NCBI GenBank assembly: GCA_029251085.1 | Contig: JAQXDZ010000066.1 | Location: forward strand, 24,096 to 88,095 | DNA length: 64,000 bases | Direction of reading: 5' to 3' | Source of the DNA: Mariniblastus sp. | Lineage (GTDB): Bacteria > Planctomycetota > Planctomycetia > Pirellulales > Pirellulaceae | In this document: positions 8,911 through 19,566 of the stretch, piece by piece | Layout: each line of letters begins with the position of its first letter | How positions within the stretch are numbered: the stretch's first letter is position 1 | Program-made: the position numbers and the translations under genes | The notes under the pieces: generated by a model | Database searches by the model: none | What the model saw: only the letters and a program-made list of their open reading frames with translations | Told to the model about the DNA's origin: nothing

Positions 8911-11900
8911 GTGGACTCTCCGATTTCTTCTCTCGAAAAGCAATTACCATCGGCAATGCTGCGCGACCAGTTTCGGCTGCAACGTGAAATCCAACGGCAC
9001 AAAAGTGCACAGGCCAACGGCAAAATCAATCAAGCAGCATTGGTAACATTGCAAGAAAAAATTGCCCACTCAATTGCGAAGCGGCGGGGCCGAGAAGAAA
9101 ATTTACCAGAAATCAAGATTGACCAAACGCTGCCTATTTTTGAGCGTCGCGATGAAATCATTGAAACCATTCAAAACAACCAAGTCGTAATCATAAGTGG
9201 CGAAACGGGTAGCGGAAAATCGACACAACTGCCATTGATGTGTCTCCAAGCAGGTTTTGGAACTGGTGGGCTTATCGGGCACACGCAACCACGACGTATT
9301 GCAGCAAGAGGCGTTGCCTCAAGAATTGCCCATCAAATTAAGCGTCCTCTTGGTGAAGAGGTCGGGTTCAAGATTCGATTCGCAGATCAAACACAAGATC
9401 GAACCTACATAAAATTGATGACCGATGGAATTCTTTTAGCGGAAACGCAAAGTGATCGGTTTCTCGAACAGTACAGCTTGATCATTGTCGACGAAGCTCA
9501 CGAACGCTCACTTAACATTGATTTCCTGCTCGGGTATCTAAAGAAGATTCTCGCCCAACGAAAAGATCTTCGTCTAATCATTACCTCCGCAACCATCGAC
9601 ACCCAGCGATTCGCTGACCACTTCACTCAAACTGCAGATCACCCCGTGCCAATCATCTCGGTCGAGGGAAGGACATTCCCGGTCGAAATCCGTTATCAAC
9701 CTCCGGAAGAAGTCAGTCAGATCGGTCAAGAGAAAACTGAAATCGAAGAGCATACGGTGCGTGTTTGTCGCGAACTAGCCGCACTCGATGATGGAGACAT
9801 GCTGGTTTTTTTACCGACGGAAGGTGACATCCGTTCACTGAACAAAAAACTTCGAGCAGCTCGTCTCCCCGGGCGTCAAACTGAAATCCTGCCGCTCTAC
9901 GCACGACTCTCAACCGATCAGCAGAATCAAATCTTCCAGCCCGGAAAAAAGAGACGCATCGTGCTCGCGACGAACGTCGCGGAATCATCAATTACCGTGC
10001 CGCGAATTCGCTATGTGATCGATTCTGGAACCGCGAGGATGAGCTTTTATGCCCCGCGAAGTAAAGTTCAGCGATTGCCGATCCAATCAGTATCGCAAGC
10101 CTCAGCTAACCAAAGGGCAGGGCGGTGCGGAAGAATTGGGCCAGGCATTTGTATCCGATTATATAGCGAAGAAGACTATGAATCTCGACCGCATTTCACC
10201 ACTCCTGAAATCAGACGCACCAATCTTGCGTCTGTAATTCTTCAAACGCTCGCACTCAAACTTGGAAAGATCGACGAATTCCCATTCCTTGATCCGCCCC
10301 GCAGTGAAGCGATCCGCGATGGGTTTAAAACCCTATTCGAACTCGGAGCAGTCAATGAGAGGCGACAGCTAACGCCGCTCGGAAGATCTCTGGCCCGGAT
10401 GCCCGTCGACCCCAGAATTGGACGGATGATCTTTGCGGCCGACGATGAAAATTGCTTAAGTGAGATCTTAATCATTGCCGCTGCACTAGAGATCCAAGAC
10501 CCGCGCGTTCGCCCCCCGGAACGCCGCCAGGCAGCCGATACACAACACGAGAAATTTCGAAATGAAAAGAGTGACTTCCTTAGCCTCTTAAAGATCTGGG
10601 ATTATTTCCACCAACTCAAAGAAGATCTTTCCCGTGCGAAACTAAAACTAGCGTGTCAGCAAAACTTTCTGTCCTATTCGTTGATGCGGCAATGGCAGGA
10701 CATCCATCGCCAACTTCGATCGATGGCCGGCGACCAAAAACTGAAAACTCGCTCTCGCAAAGACGACTACAACGCAATCCATCGAAGTTTATTAGCCGGT
10801 CTACTTTCAGGTGTTGCCCTCGCCGGTGATCGTCACGAATACACAGGGGCTGGGAATATCAAATTCCATTTGTGGCCCGGTTCAGGGATTTTCGAATCCA
10901 AACCCCAATGGATCGTGGCCGCAGAAGTTGTTGAAACCTCTCGCCGATACGGGAGAACAATTGCAAAAATTTCTCCTGAGTGGATCGAACCCCTTGCGAA
11001 ACATCTCGTCAAGCGGCGCTATTCAGACGCCCACTGGAGCAAAAAAAAGCAAACGGTTCTTGCCTCCGAACATGTCACCCTATTTGGACTGCCCATTGTC
11101 GCGGGGCGACTGACAAATTACACCAAAATTGATCCAGAACTGTCCCGAGATCTCTTTATCGAACGTGGGCTTGTGGGCAATGAATTTGAGGATTCCCCAA
11201 GTTTCTATGAACACAATCAATGGTTGCTTGAAGAAGTAAAATCCGAAGCTGCCAAGACGCGTGACCGTGACTTGATCGTCAACAGCGACGACATCGTAAA
11301 TTTCTATCAAGACAAATTACCCGAATTGATTGTCGACGGATTCAGCCTCCGACGATCGATTAAAGATTCACCAGAGCTCGATCAAATTTTGCGAATGACG
11401 CGGGCTGACTTGCTCCCCTCTTCTGAAATCGCCGATGTCGGTCAACAGTTTCCCGATCAAGTGCAGGTCGGGTCGATGCAAATCCCGATTGAATACCGGT
11501 TCTCACCGGGCTCCAAAGATGACGGGGCCACAATTAAAGTGCCTCTCGAAGGAGTCGGCCAACTCGATGACGCCCAAACTGGATGGCTAATTCCGGGACT
11601 TCTACAAACTCGAATAATTTCCCTGATTCGCAGTTTACCAAAATCGGTGCGGCGCAACCTCGTTCCTGCCCCCGACACCGCCAAACGGATCGCAAAAGAC
11701 CTGGACTTTGGACAGGGCATCTTTCTCAATGCTGTAGCACGAGAACTTTCTAAAATTGGCGGAATTCCAATTACTTCCGAGATGTTCAAAACGGACAAAA
11801 TGGAAGACCACCTAAAAGTAAACATGCAGGTTCTTGACGAGGCAGGAGAGGTTGTAGCGGAAGGTCGATCCATCGCCGAAATTCGCGGACAACTCGGAGA

Positions 11901-12813
11901 CGAATTTAAAAGTAACATTGTTGAAATTGAAGACTCCAACTGGAATCGAGATGGGCTGCAAGAATGGTGCTGGGAGGATTTCCCAAAGGAAATCACCATC
12001 CAGCGGGGAGCGACACAGTTAGCCTCTTATCCAGCTATCTTGGATCAGAAAGACGGGGTGGGACTCCGACTAACTGATTCAACCAGTGCCAGTGAAAAAA
12101 CCACGCGACAGGGACTGGTACGGCTATTCCGAATCACCAATAAAAAGTCGATCAAATCACAGGTAAATTACCTACCAGAATTAAACCGCCACGCCGTTCC
12201 GCTGTCGAAAATCATACCAGCGGGAGAATTAAACAATCAATTATCTGACTTGATCGCCAGAATCGCATTTGTTGACCGCAACAAGATCCCCAGATCGCGG
12301 GAGGAATACGATGTGCTTCAATCTAACGCCGTCGAGCGAATTAGTATTGCCAGCCAAAGTGTTGCCAAGTGGCTACCGAAACTGGCAAATGCAGCCCAGG
12401 AACTACACCTACAGTTGGAGAGTCTCTCCTCTCGGCACACCGGCACCCAACACGATATTTCATTACAGGTTAGCGAATTGAAATCTGGCTGTTTCCTTTC
12501 AGAAACACCATGGTCCTGGCTTGAACAATACCCTCGTTATTTTGAAGCAATGAGTTATCGATTGGAAAAAATGGATGCTACAGCGACGGACAAAGACCGC
12601 GCGCTTACCGAGGAAATTAACCATCACTGGAACCGCTACTGCAGCGAAACCGCGCTGCATTTGAACCACGGTATCGTTGATCCAGAACTTGAAACCTACC
12701 GGTGGATGATCGAAGAATTGAGAGTTTCTTTATTTGCTCAACCGCTTGGAACCATTGTAAAGATTTCGCCTCAGCGAATGGAAAAACAATGGAAACGCGT
12801 CAGACATGCCTGA
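8911..12813 (+). CDS. hrpA: ATP-dependent RNA helicase HrpA
   Basis: ORF 1300 aa; GETGSGKST, DEAH, SAT, QRAGRCGR motifs and a long DUF3418-like C-terminus. Confidence 0.95.
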   Translation: MDSPISSLEKQLPSAMLRDQFRLQREIQRHKSAQANGKINQAALVTLQEKIAHSIAKRRGREENLPEIKIDQTLPIFERRDEIIETIQNNQVVIISGETGSGKSTQLPLMCLQAGFGTGGLIGHTQPRRIAARGVASRIAHQIKRPLGEEVGFKIRFADQTQDRTYIKLMTDGILLAETQSDRFLEQYSLIIVDEAHERSLNIDFLLGYLKKILAQRKDLRLIITSATIDTQRFADHFTQTADHPVPIISVEGRTFPVEIRYQPPEEVSQIGQEKTEIEEHTVRVCRELAALDDGDMLVFLPTEGDIRSLNKKLRAARLPGRQTEILPLYARLSTDQQNQIFQPGKKRRIVLATNVAESSITVPRIRYVIDSGTARMSFYAPRSKVQRLPIQSVSQASANQRAGRCGRIGPGICIRLYSEEDYESRPHFTTPEIRRTNLASVILQTLALKLGKIDEFPFLDPPRSEAIRDGFKTLFELGAVNERRQLTPLGRSLARMPVDPRIGRMIFAADDENCLSEILIIAAALEIQDPRVRPPERRQAADTQHEKFRNEKSDFLSLLKIWDYFHQLKEDLSRAKLKLACQQNFLSYSLMRQWQDIHRQLRSMAGDQKLKTRSRKDDYNAIHRSLLAGLLSGVALAGDRHEYTGAGNIKFHLWPGSGIFESKPQWIVAAEVVETSRRYGRTIAKISPEWIEPLAKHLVKRRYSDAHWSKKKQTVLASEHVTLFGLPIVAGRLTNYTKIDPELSRDLFIERGLVGNEFEDSPSFYEHNQWLLEEVKSEAAKTRDRDLIVNSDDIVNFYQDKLPELIVDGFSLRRSIKDSPELDQILRMTRADLLPSSEIADVGQQFPDQVQVGSMQIPIEYRFSPGSKDDGATIKVPLEGVGQLDDAQTGWLIPGLLQTRIISLIRSLPKSVRRNLVPAPDTAKRIAKDLDFGQGIFLNAVARELSKIGGIPITSEMFKTDKMEDHLKVNMQVLDEAGEVVAEGRSIAEIRGQLGDEFKSNIVEIEDSNWNRDGLQEWCWEDFPKEITIQRGATQLASYPAILDQKDGVGLRLTDSTSASEKTTRQGLVRLFRITNKKSIKSQVNYLPELNRHAVPLSKIIPAGELNNQLSDLIARIAFVDRNKIPRSREEYDVLQSNAVERISIASQSVAKWLPKLANAAQELHLQLESLSSRHTGTQHDISLQVSELKSGCFLSETPWSWLEQYPRYFEAMSYRLEKMDATATDKDRALTEEINHHWNRYCSETALHLNHGIVDPELETYRWMIEELRVSLFAQPLGTIVKISPQRMEKQWKRVRHA

Positions 12814-12854
12814 TCCAAGCGAATTCGTCAGGACAATTTACCTAGCAAGGGCTA

Positions 12855-15086
12855 TCACTTTTGATTCGCCGGGGTAAACCCCGGAGTGGAAAAATCAGGC
12901 GCCTTAAATCCCCCTGTCTTCAACGGCTCCTTCACCTCAACCTCTTTATTTCCGAATGGCTGGAATCCGTTTGAATTAAATTGCTTTACCGGAGGGTTGG
13001 TTTCCGCCTTAAAATTCGCACTAGGAGGTTTTGAAAATCGGTTCTCATCGACCGACGGCGTCGTTTTGAAACTAGTTGGAGGTTTGAATCCACCTATCGC
13101 AGGCGGTGCTTTCGGGTCAGAAGATTTCAAGATAGGTGCTTTGTTTGCCGGCGACAATGAAAAACCTGCTCCCGATTCAATGACCTTGGGGAGAGGAACC
13201 TTGGGGAGAGGAACCGGTTGTGCGACAGCGCCACCAATCGGAGGTGGTCGCCTGTCTGAAATGACGTCCGACTCAGGCGGAGACAGTATGTCCTGAATCC
13301 GCTCCTCTTTCTTCGTCTGCAATACCGATGTGGTACCCGATTGCGCTTCGACCGTCGCCCGTTGACCAGCAAAGTCAGTTGCTTTTGCAATGCTTGCCGT
13401 CGGTGATTGAGGCTTGCTGACCACCGAGTTTGAGGCATCATTCGTGTTCGCCTTGACGGGAGGAGCCTTTGCTGGAATCGCATTAGCTGGGATCACATTA
13501 GCTGGGAGCGCATTAGCTGGGATCTCATTCGCTGGAATTACCGTTGGGGGAATCGCGTTGGGGGACATTGAAGTGACGGGAACTTTAGCGATCAGCATCT
13601 CAACAACCTCTGCCGCAGACTTCGGCTGAGTGGCAACGCTTAGTGCATAATCACCAATGGTCCGATTGTAACTAACCACCGAGTCAATCAAGTCGCGTTC
13701 TGCAGTATATAAAATTTCCCCAGCTTCGAGAGCGGTAAGCAAATGCATCCCTTGAGTTGGAACCAGCGTTCGATCGGCTGCAGATTTTGCGTACCCCACG
13801 GCTTCGGCACGCATCTCAATCAGAGCGAGCATCTTCGGAAGCACCTTATCAATTCCTCGAAACTTAGCTGGTACAAGTTGTCGGGAAAAATAAAGCTCGT
13901 AGTTCGTATTGTACCGTTGAATTAACGGCAGATCATTTGGAATTGGGCTCATCGGATCTTGACTTAGTACTGGCCAAAACTGAGCAAGCGTTGACTGTGA
14001 TTTCAGCAACTTAATTTCTGCTGCCATCACCTGATTAGCAACGACCGCCTCTACCGCGGCCAGCAAGGCCTGTTCCGCATTTGATTCTGGAATCGGGACT
14101 TGTTTTAACCACTGGCGGTAGTTCTCCGACGCAACATAGTTCGCCCAATCAAAATAGGTTTTCCAATACTGTTGCACTAGGCTACTGCGGCGGTCAAGCG
14201 TCAGCGGTTGGCGAAAAAAATCCACGAGATTAACTGGCTGGCCTGGCACCGGATTTTCATACTGCTCCAGAGAGTATCGAGAGATTAACTCTTTCGCAGT
14301 TGCCGGAGTAGACTTGCTTTTTTTATAAACGGCCTCGGTAAAACCGGCGAGTTGAACAGCGTTGGCCTGCCGACTCGGCGCAGAAGAATTCACTTCATCA
14401 GGCGCATGAGTTGGGATCTCAGAAGCCATCAACACCTTCCGCATCGGTTGATCTAAAGGTGGCGGTAGCTGAGTTTCAGTCGCTTCAATTTGCTTTTTAT
14501 TTAAGGCCGGTAAAAAATCCGATCGTAGATTATCGGCAGTAAACTTAGGCATCGCCGGTTGGGCTCGGGCAACATCTTCTTGAATCGGTATGAACGAACC
14601 ACGCGTAGACAGCGGAGACTCTTCGATCGACATCTCCGCATTCGCAGACACAACCCCTGATTCGGGCTTACGCTGCACCCCTTCCACCCTTAAGTCATTG
14701 ATCAGGGGTTCACCAAAACTCTTGGCAGTTGGCGGTACCGGCATCAAAAGATCTCTTGGTGGCTCCGGCGATTCAATCGATTCTAATAAAACGACAGGAT
14801 CTGCAGTCTCTTCCGCCTTGCTGATCGAAAGCGATGGAACCAAACCAGGTGTCGAAACATGCTTTTGGCTGAGCTGTTGATGAAAACCGTTAGCTCCCTC
14901 AGCAGTTCCATCGGAACTGGGACTGGCTGTTCTGCCCGGTAGCGGTGGAACCGAAAACTCAAACTCACTTTGCTGAGCAAAACCCAGCATAGGAAATCCA
15001 AGCACCAACAAGACAATGATCGACTCAAGCTTTTGCTTGATCAGCCCGAAACAATTTTCGATTAATTGCGATACCAAAATGAGCAT
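12855..15086 (-). CDS. Secreted Pro-rich hypothetical protein with pentapeptide repeats
   Basis: ORF 743 aa; N-terminal hydrophobic signal; low-complexity IPANA-type repeats. Confidence 0.7.
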   Translation of the reverse strand: MLILVSQLIENCFGLIKQKLESIIVLLVLGFPMLGFAQQSEFEFSVPPLPGRTASPSSDGTAEGANGFHQQLSQKHVSTPGLVPSLSISKAEETADPVVLLESIESPEPPRDLLMPVPPTAKSFGEPLINDLRVEGVQRKPESGVVSANAEMSIEESPLSTRGSFIPIQEDVARAQPAMPKFTADNLRSDFLPALNKKQIEATETQLPPPLDQPMRKVLMASEIPTHAPDEVNSSAPSRQANAVQLAGFTEAVYKKSKSTPATAKELISRYSLEQYENPVPGQPVNLVDFFRQPLTLDRRSSLVQQYWKTYFDWANYVASENYRQWLKQVPIPESNAEQALLAAVEAVVANQVMAAEIKLLKSQSTLAQFWPVLSQDPMSPIPNDLPLIQRYNTNYELYFSRQLVPAKFRGIDKVLPKMLALIEMRAEAVGYAKSAADRTLVPTQGMHLLTALEAGEILYTAERDLIDSVVSYNRTIGDYALSVATQPKSAAEVVEMLIAKVPVTSMSPNAIPPTVIPANEIPANALPANVIPANAIPAKAPPVKANTNDASNSVVSKPQSPTASIAKATDFAGQRATVEAQSGTTSVLQTKKEERIQDILSPPESDVISDRRPPPIGGAVAQPVPLPKVPLPKVIESGAGFSLSPANKAPILKSSDPKAPPAIGGFKPPTSFKTTPSVDENRFSKPPSANFKAETNPPVKQFNSNGFQPFGNKEVEVKEPLKTGGFKAPDFSTPGFTPANQK
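13186..13215. repeat. Perfect 15-bp tandem duplication (ttggggagaggaacc x2) encoding PLPKV PLPKV
   Basis: Two identical consecutive 15-mers. Confidence 0.9.
13471..13560. repeat. 15-bp tandem repeat, six diverged units, encoding N-x-I/L-P-A pentapeptides
   Basis: gctggaatcgcatta / gctgggatcacatta / gctgggagcgcatta / gctgggatctcattc / gctggaattaccgtt / gggggaatcgcgttg. Confidence 0.9.
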
Positions 15087-15300
15087 CCGTGCACCTCTGG
15101 TTAGTGATTTCCTGCGGAGCTCCGTTAAAATACGGGTCCGCTCAGCCTAAATTTGTCCCGTATCAAATTTTTAGTCAATGCTGATTATTAACACCCCCAA
15201 CCACACCAGCACCGACCCAGTCGCCCCAAATCACCGACCTTACTTTTCTAAATCGCTTGATTATAAAAAAATGCTCCCGATAATTGGTCAGGGGTAAACT

Positions 15301-16641
15301 ATGCGAGTCAAAAGACCAGTGGACAACATAAAAATCAAATCAACCTTCCTTCCACGGCACCGCTGTATAATCCAGCGAGGGCGCCAACTTCTTTATGTGA
15401 TAGCACTTTTATTACTGTGGAACGCAACCGCAGGTGCCTATCAACTCCTCACCCCTCCGAAACAACCCATCCAAATAAATGCAAGAGAATCCGTTCAAAC
15501 TCTTCTCAACGAGTATTGGATGCGGACTCCACCCAACGCGCTCGCTTCCGAAAATTTCTACAAGGATTTGAATTCGCGTCCCGCGATCGTTTCGGTTGCT
15601 TACGCGGTGAACCGTCTTCAGCAAAATAAAACAAACGAAGCAAAACTGGTTGCCGAAAAACTGACGGAGACCTTTCCAAAGAATCTTGATGGATGGATGC
15701 TGAAGGCGTGGCTGAATGCCTTGGAAGACAACTTTGACATTTCACTCGTCTCGATGCAGTCCTTAAACCAAAAGGTACTGGCAACACCCGACCTTCCTGT
15801 GGAAGTAAAATCATCAATTTATTCTCGATTGGGAAGGCTGATCGGTTACTTAGAAGGCCCCGTCGCCCACCGCGTAAACCAAAACTTACTTCTCACAACG
15901 ACTCAGTCGATCACCAAAACTGCGCCCGAGAAACACCTAAACGAATTCAATTTGGGTCGAGCACAAGTCTTTGAAAAATATACTGAGATCCAACAGAATC
16001 AGACTCTTAAGACAAATGAGGAACTCGTAAAGGTTGCAAAACGCGACCAAAAAATAGAGCAGCTTCTCAATCGTGAAAACGAAAGCTTGTCTGATTCTGA
16101 ACAAAAACTCTCCGAAGAAATTGAACGTGTCAGGCAGGACGCCGGTGCTAGGATCTCAACGCTTGAAAACCAAGGTTCTGAAATCGAGCAGGAACGAATA
16201 GCTACAAAGTTCGAAATTCAAAAACGCCAAAACAGACTTTTCTATCTCTATGAAGAACTTGCCCTCTTAAACCTCGGTCCCGTCAGCCAATTTTGGGCTT
16301 ATGATCCACGGGTTGAAATTCGAAATATTGAATTTCAATTATCACAAAAACGAAGCGACTGGAATGGTTACTCATTTCAATTGCGGAACATCAGTGATGA
16401 AATTTCCAGGCTACAGGTTTTTGTTCAGCAAAAAACTAATTCGCTTGGCAAAGAATTAAAAAAACTTAATGGCTCACGGCGTCGCAACCTTAACAAACTC
16501 AAGCGTATTGCTTCCGGGCCCCAAATCGCCGATGGTAAAAAAAATGCAATGAAGATCCGGGCAACTTCTCTGATCACTTACGATGAAATTTCAGAAGAAC
16601 TTTATCGCCAACAAATCCTTAACCAATTGCCGCGAAATTAG
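15301..16641 (+). CDS. Hypothetical protein with TPR-like N-terminal part and coiled-coil C-terminal part
   Basis: ORF 446 aa; N-terminal hydrophobic stretch; Glu/Gln-rich helical segments. Confidence 0.65.
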   Translation: MRVKRPVDNIKIKSTFLPRHRCIIQRGRQLLYVIALLLLWNATAGAYQLLTPPKQPIQINARESVQTLLNEYWMRTPPNALASENFYKDLNSRPAIVSVAYAVNRLQQNKTNEAKLVAEKLTETFPKNLDGWMLKAWLNALEDNFDISLVSMQSLNQKVLATPDLPVEVKSSIYSRLGRLIGYLEGPVAHRVNQNLLLTTTQSITKTAPEKHLNEFNLGRAQVFEKYTEIQQNQTLKTNEELVKVAKRDQKIEQLLNRENESLSDSEQKLSEEIERVRQDAGARISTLENQGSEIEQERIATKFEIQKRQNRLFYLYEELALLNLGPVSQFWAYDPRVEIRNIEFQLSQKRSDWNGYSFQLRNISDEISRLQVFVQQKTNSLGKELKKLNGSRRRNLNKLKRIASGPQIADGKKNAMKIRATSLITYDEISEELYRQQILNQLPRN

Positions 16642-16672
16642 GCTCTTGCAATTTGATCATGGAATGACCGGA

Positions 16673-17266
16673 CTAACTCATTTCCAATAGTTCACCGATC
16701 CACTCATGGAGTCGCTCAATCGGCAAGCCAACCACATTTGACTCGAGCCCGCTCTCGAGATGAAGCCAATCGAGCCCATCTTGGTACCCGAACGCTCCGG
16801 CCTTGCCGATCCAATTGTCAGAGTCAAGTATCTCTTCTAACTGCTGAGCCTTGAGAACATCCATCGTCAACACGGATTGCTCCAAATGAAGTCGGTGACA
16901 ATCACCCGGTTTTTTCCAGAGACATACGCCGGTTAGCACGCGGTGTTTTTTTCCACTCATCAACGTCAGCATTTTCTCCGCATGCTCGCGATCAACCGGT
17001 TTACCAAGAATTTCCCCTTGGCACTCTGCCACAGTATCGGCAGCGATGATGACTCCAGTATTATATTTTGGTGCGATAGCTCGCGCCTTAAGAAAGGCAG
17101 ATTGCAAAACAAGATCCTCGGGAGAGCACTTCGAACAGATACCTCTTTCTACCGAATCATCAGGAGCGTCAGTGACGAATTGAAATCCCGCACTCTCCAG
17201 AAGTTTCGCGCGGCGCGGCGACTGGCTTGCAAGAATGATGGAGAACTCATTGGTTTGGTTGGTCAT
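16673..17266 (-). CDS. maf: Maf-family nucleotide pyrophosphatase
   Basis: ILASQSPRRAKLLESAGF, ADTVAECQGEILGKP motifs. Confidence 0.92.
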   Translation of the reverse strand: MTNQTNEFSIILASQSPRRAKLLESAGFQFVTDAPDDSVERGICSKCSPEDLVLQSAFLKARAIAPKYNTGVIIAADTVAECQGEILGKPVDREHAEKMLTLMSGKKHRVLTGVCLWKKPGDCHRLHLEQSVLTMDVLKAQQLEEILDSDNWIGKAGAFGYQDGLDWLHLESGLESNVVGLPIERLHEWIGELLEMS

Positions 17267-17330
17267 GCCGGTTTAATGTGCTAATCTTGTAGAGCGGTTA
17301 TCTATTACAGTGGCCAAAAAATATTTATGA

Positions 17331-18053
17331 TTGAAAACGATGCGGCCAAGATCGGAAAAACTAAATGTCCTGTTCGAAGACAATCACTTGTTGGTTGTCA
17401 ACAAACCGCCATTATTGCCAACGATGGGTGTGAAGGAAGGTGAGTTAAGTCTGCTTAGCCAATCCCGGCAATACATTAAAAAGAAATACAACAAACCGGG
17501 AAATGTCTATTTGGGAATCGTTAGCCGGCTCGATGCGTTCGTCAGTGGCGTTATCGTCCTTGCTAAAACCTCAAAAGCTGCTGGCCGTTTATCTGAGCAG
17601 TTTCGAAACCGCACCGCAGACAAGACCTACTGGGCGATCATTCCAGATGCCTTGAAGGAAGAAAGCGGAAGACTGGAAGACTGGGTAATTAAGGATGAAT
17701 CACTTCACCGAATGACCGTCATCCCCAAAGGGAAAAAGTCCCCCACTGGAGCAAAAGTTGCCCGCCTGAACTACAAAACCATTGGCACTGAAATCACCAA
17801 TCGCCAATGTCCCACCAAATTACTGGAAATTAAGCTCGAAACTGGTCGAAAGCACCAAATTCGCGTCCAACTTGAAAACGCAGGTGCCTCCATTTTGGGA
17901 GATCGGAAATACGGAAGCGATCTCCCATTCAAACGGGGAATTGCACTTCATTCTCGAGAACTCTCCATTGAACACCCCACGAACCGGGTCTTACAATCGT
18001 TTCAAGCGGAAACACCATCTTGGTGGAACATTGATCGGTATTCGTTATCATAA
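17331..18053 (+). CDS. RluA-family pseudouridine synthase
   Basis: VSRLDAFVSGVIVLAKT (HRLD-like motif), ETGRKHQIRVQL, GDRKYG. Confidence 0.9.
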   Translation: MKTMRPRSEKLNVLFEDNHLLVVNKPPLLPTMGVKEGELSLLSQSRQYIKKKYNKPGNVYLGIVSRLDAFVSGVIVLAKTSKAAGRLSEQFRNRTADKTYWAIIPDALKEESGRLEDWVIKDESLHRMTVIPKGKKSPTGAKVARLNYKTIGTEITNRQCPTKLLEIKLETGRKHQIRVQLENAGASILGDRKYGSDLPFKRGIALHSRELSIEHPTNRVLQSFQAETPSWWNIDRYSLS

Positions 18054-18136
18054 AAACTGTCCCTAGTTTGCCAGCAACGCTTTTTTCTCACCCATACTAT
18101 TCGGTCGATGGCTGCAGTTGAAGCAATGAGTTTTGC

Positions 18137-19516
18137 ATGAACACTACCCAAACTAATTTTCGCGATACTGCGCTCGCCAGTGAACTGGTGACCGAAGAGC
18201 AATTGCGTACTGCAATGAACGAATTGGCGAAAACGCAAGATAGCGATTCGTCGAGTTCAGCCGCGCTCACCGAAAAGAGGATCGCCCAGCAACTGGTTGA
18301 AATGAAAGTCATTTCTGCCTACCAAGCGGATCAATTGCTGACTGGGCGAACGAAACTAAACCTGGGCCCCTACATCATCACGGACTGGATTGGTCAAGGT
18401 GGCATGGGACAGGTCTTCAAAGCCGTCCACGAAATGCTCGGCCGAGAGTCCGCAGTCAAAGTCTTACCGCTTCACAAAACAACGCCCGAGGCTATCGAGA
18501 ATTTTCGCCGCGAGATTCGAGCTCAGGCAAAACTGGATCACCCTAACCTTGTGCGGGCTTTCGACGCCGGTGAAGATGGGAACGTTCATTACCTCGTGGT
18601 TGAATATATTCCGGGCACCGACCTTCGACGACTCGTTCGCTCGAAAGGTAAACTCTCAGTCCAGCAGGCAGCCAACATAATCAAGCAATCTGCTGAAGGG
18701 CTCGCCCACGCACACGAGCGTGACTTAATTCATCGCGATATCAAGCCAGGTAACATTCTCGTCACCCCCGATGGTGTTTCCAAGCTATCTGACCTTGGGT
18801 TGGCGTTCTATCTCAACGACGCCACCGATCCGAGAGCGGGAAAAATCGTAGGAACTGCCGACTACCTTTCGCCGGAACAAATTCGTACACCGCAGCACAT
18901 CACCAGTGCCAGTGATATTTATTCACTCGGTTGCACCCTGTACTACGCAGTCACAGGAAAAGTCCCTTTTCCCGGAGGGACGCCCAAAAGCAAAGCCAGG
19001 AGGCACCTCGAGGAAACGCCGTGGCACCCAAGACGGTTCAACGAAGAAGTCAGTGATGACTTTGTTGACCTAATTGGTGACATGATGGAAAAAGATCCGA
19101 AAGAGCGGATCCAATCCGCCGAAGAAGTTGCCGAACGTCTCGCTCCATGGGCGGCTGACGACAGCCCGCTTCTTCGCGAAGATATGGGCGACCGACCTCG
19201 CTGGATGCCAGCACCCATTGGTTCACCTGATGCCCAGGACACCGATCCCGATGACGCCGTTACTGAAATGGCGATGCACGAGATAAGCGATACCTCGCAA
19301 AGCAGCATTCACGGCACGATGTCCGATGACAATTCGATCTCAGGCCAGCACAATAAACCTCCACCGCCGCTCTCCACTGTCGAGCAGTATAAAACGGCAG
19401 GTAGAATTGACGATGCAATCACTTTTTCTTTATCAGCACTCTTTGTGACCGCGGTGGTCTGCCTCTCCATCGGCATCCTTGTTGGCTTCATCGCCGGCTT
19501 CTTGATGGCGAAGTAA
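18137..19516 (+). CDS. Serine/threonine protein kinase with C-terminal TM segment
   Basis: GQGGMGQVF, AVKVL, HRDIKPGNILV, SDLGLA, APE-like SPEQ; C-terminal TM helix. Confidence 0.93.
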   Translation: MNTTQTNFRDTALASELVTEEQLRTAMNELAKTQDSDSSSSAALTEKRIAQQLVEMKVISAYQADQLLTGRTKLNLGPYIITDWIGQGGMGQVFKAVHEMLGRESAVKVLPLHKTTPEAIENFRREIRAQAKLDHPNLVRAFDAGEDGNVHYLVVEYIPGTDLRRLVRSKGKLSVQQAANIIKQSAEGLAHAHERDLIHRDIKPGNILVTPDGVSKLSDLGLAFYLNDATDPRAGKIVGTADYLSPEQIRTPQHITSASDIYSLGCTLYYAVTGKVPFPGGTPKSKARRHLEETPWHPRRFNEEVSDDFVDLIGDMMEKDPKERIQSAEEVAERLAPWAADDSPLLREDMGDRPRWMPAPIGSPDAQDTDPDDAVTEMAMHEISDTSQSSIHGTMSDDNSISGQHNKPPPPLSTVEQYKTAGRIDDAITFSLSALFVTAVVCLSIGILVGFIAGFLMAK

Positions 19517-19566
19517 CATGGGACGCACCAGGGCTGATGGGGCAAGCCTGCCCCGTTGCAGCACGC

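Noticed and set aside
11457-11999. 180-aa minus-strand ORF
   Set aside because: Antisense to hrpA; no domain-like sequence.
12869-12884. CCGGGG-TAAA-CCCCGG hairpin as a terminator for hrpA
   Set aside because: No U-tract follows and it lies inside the convergent coding sequence; function uncertain.
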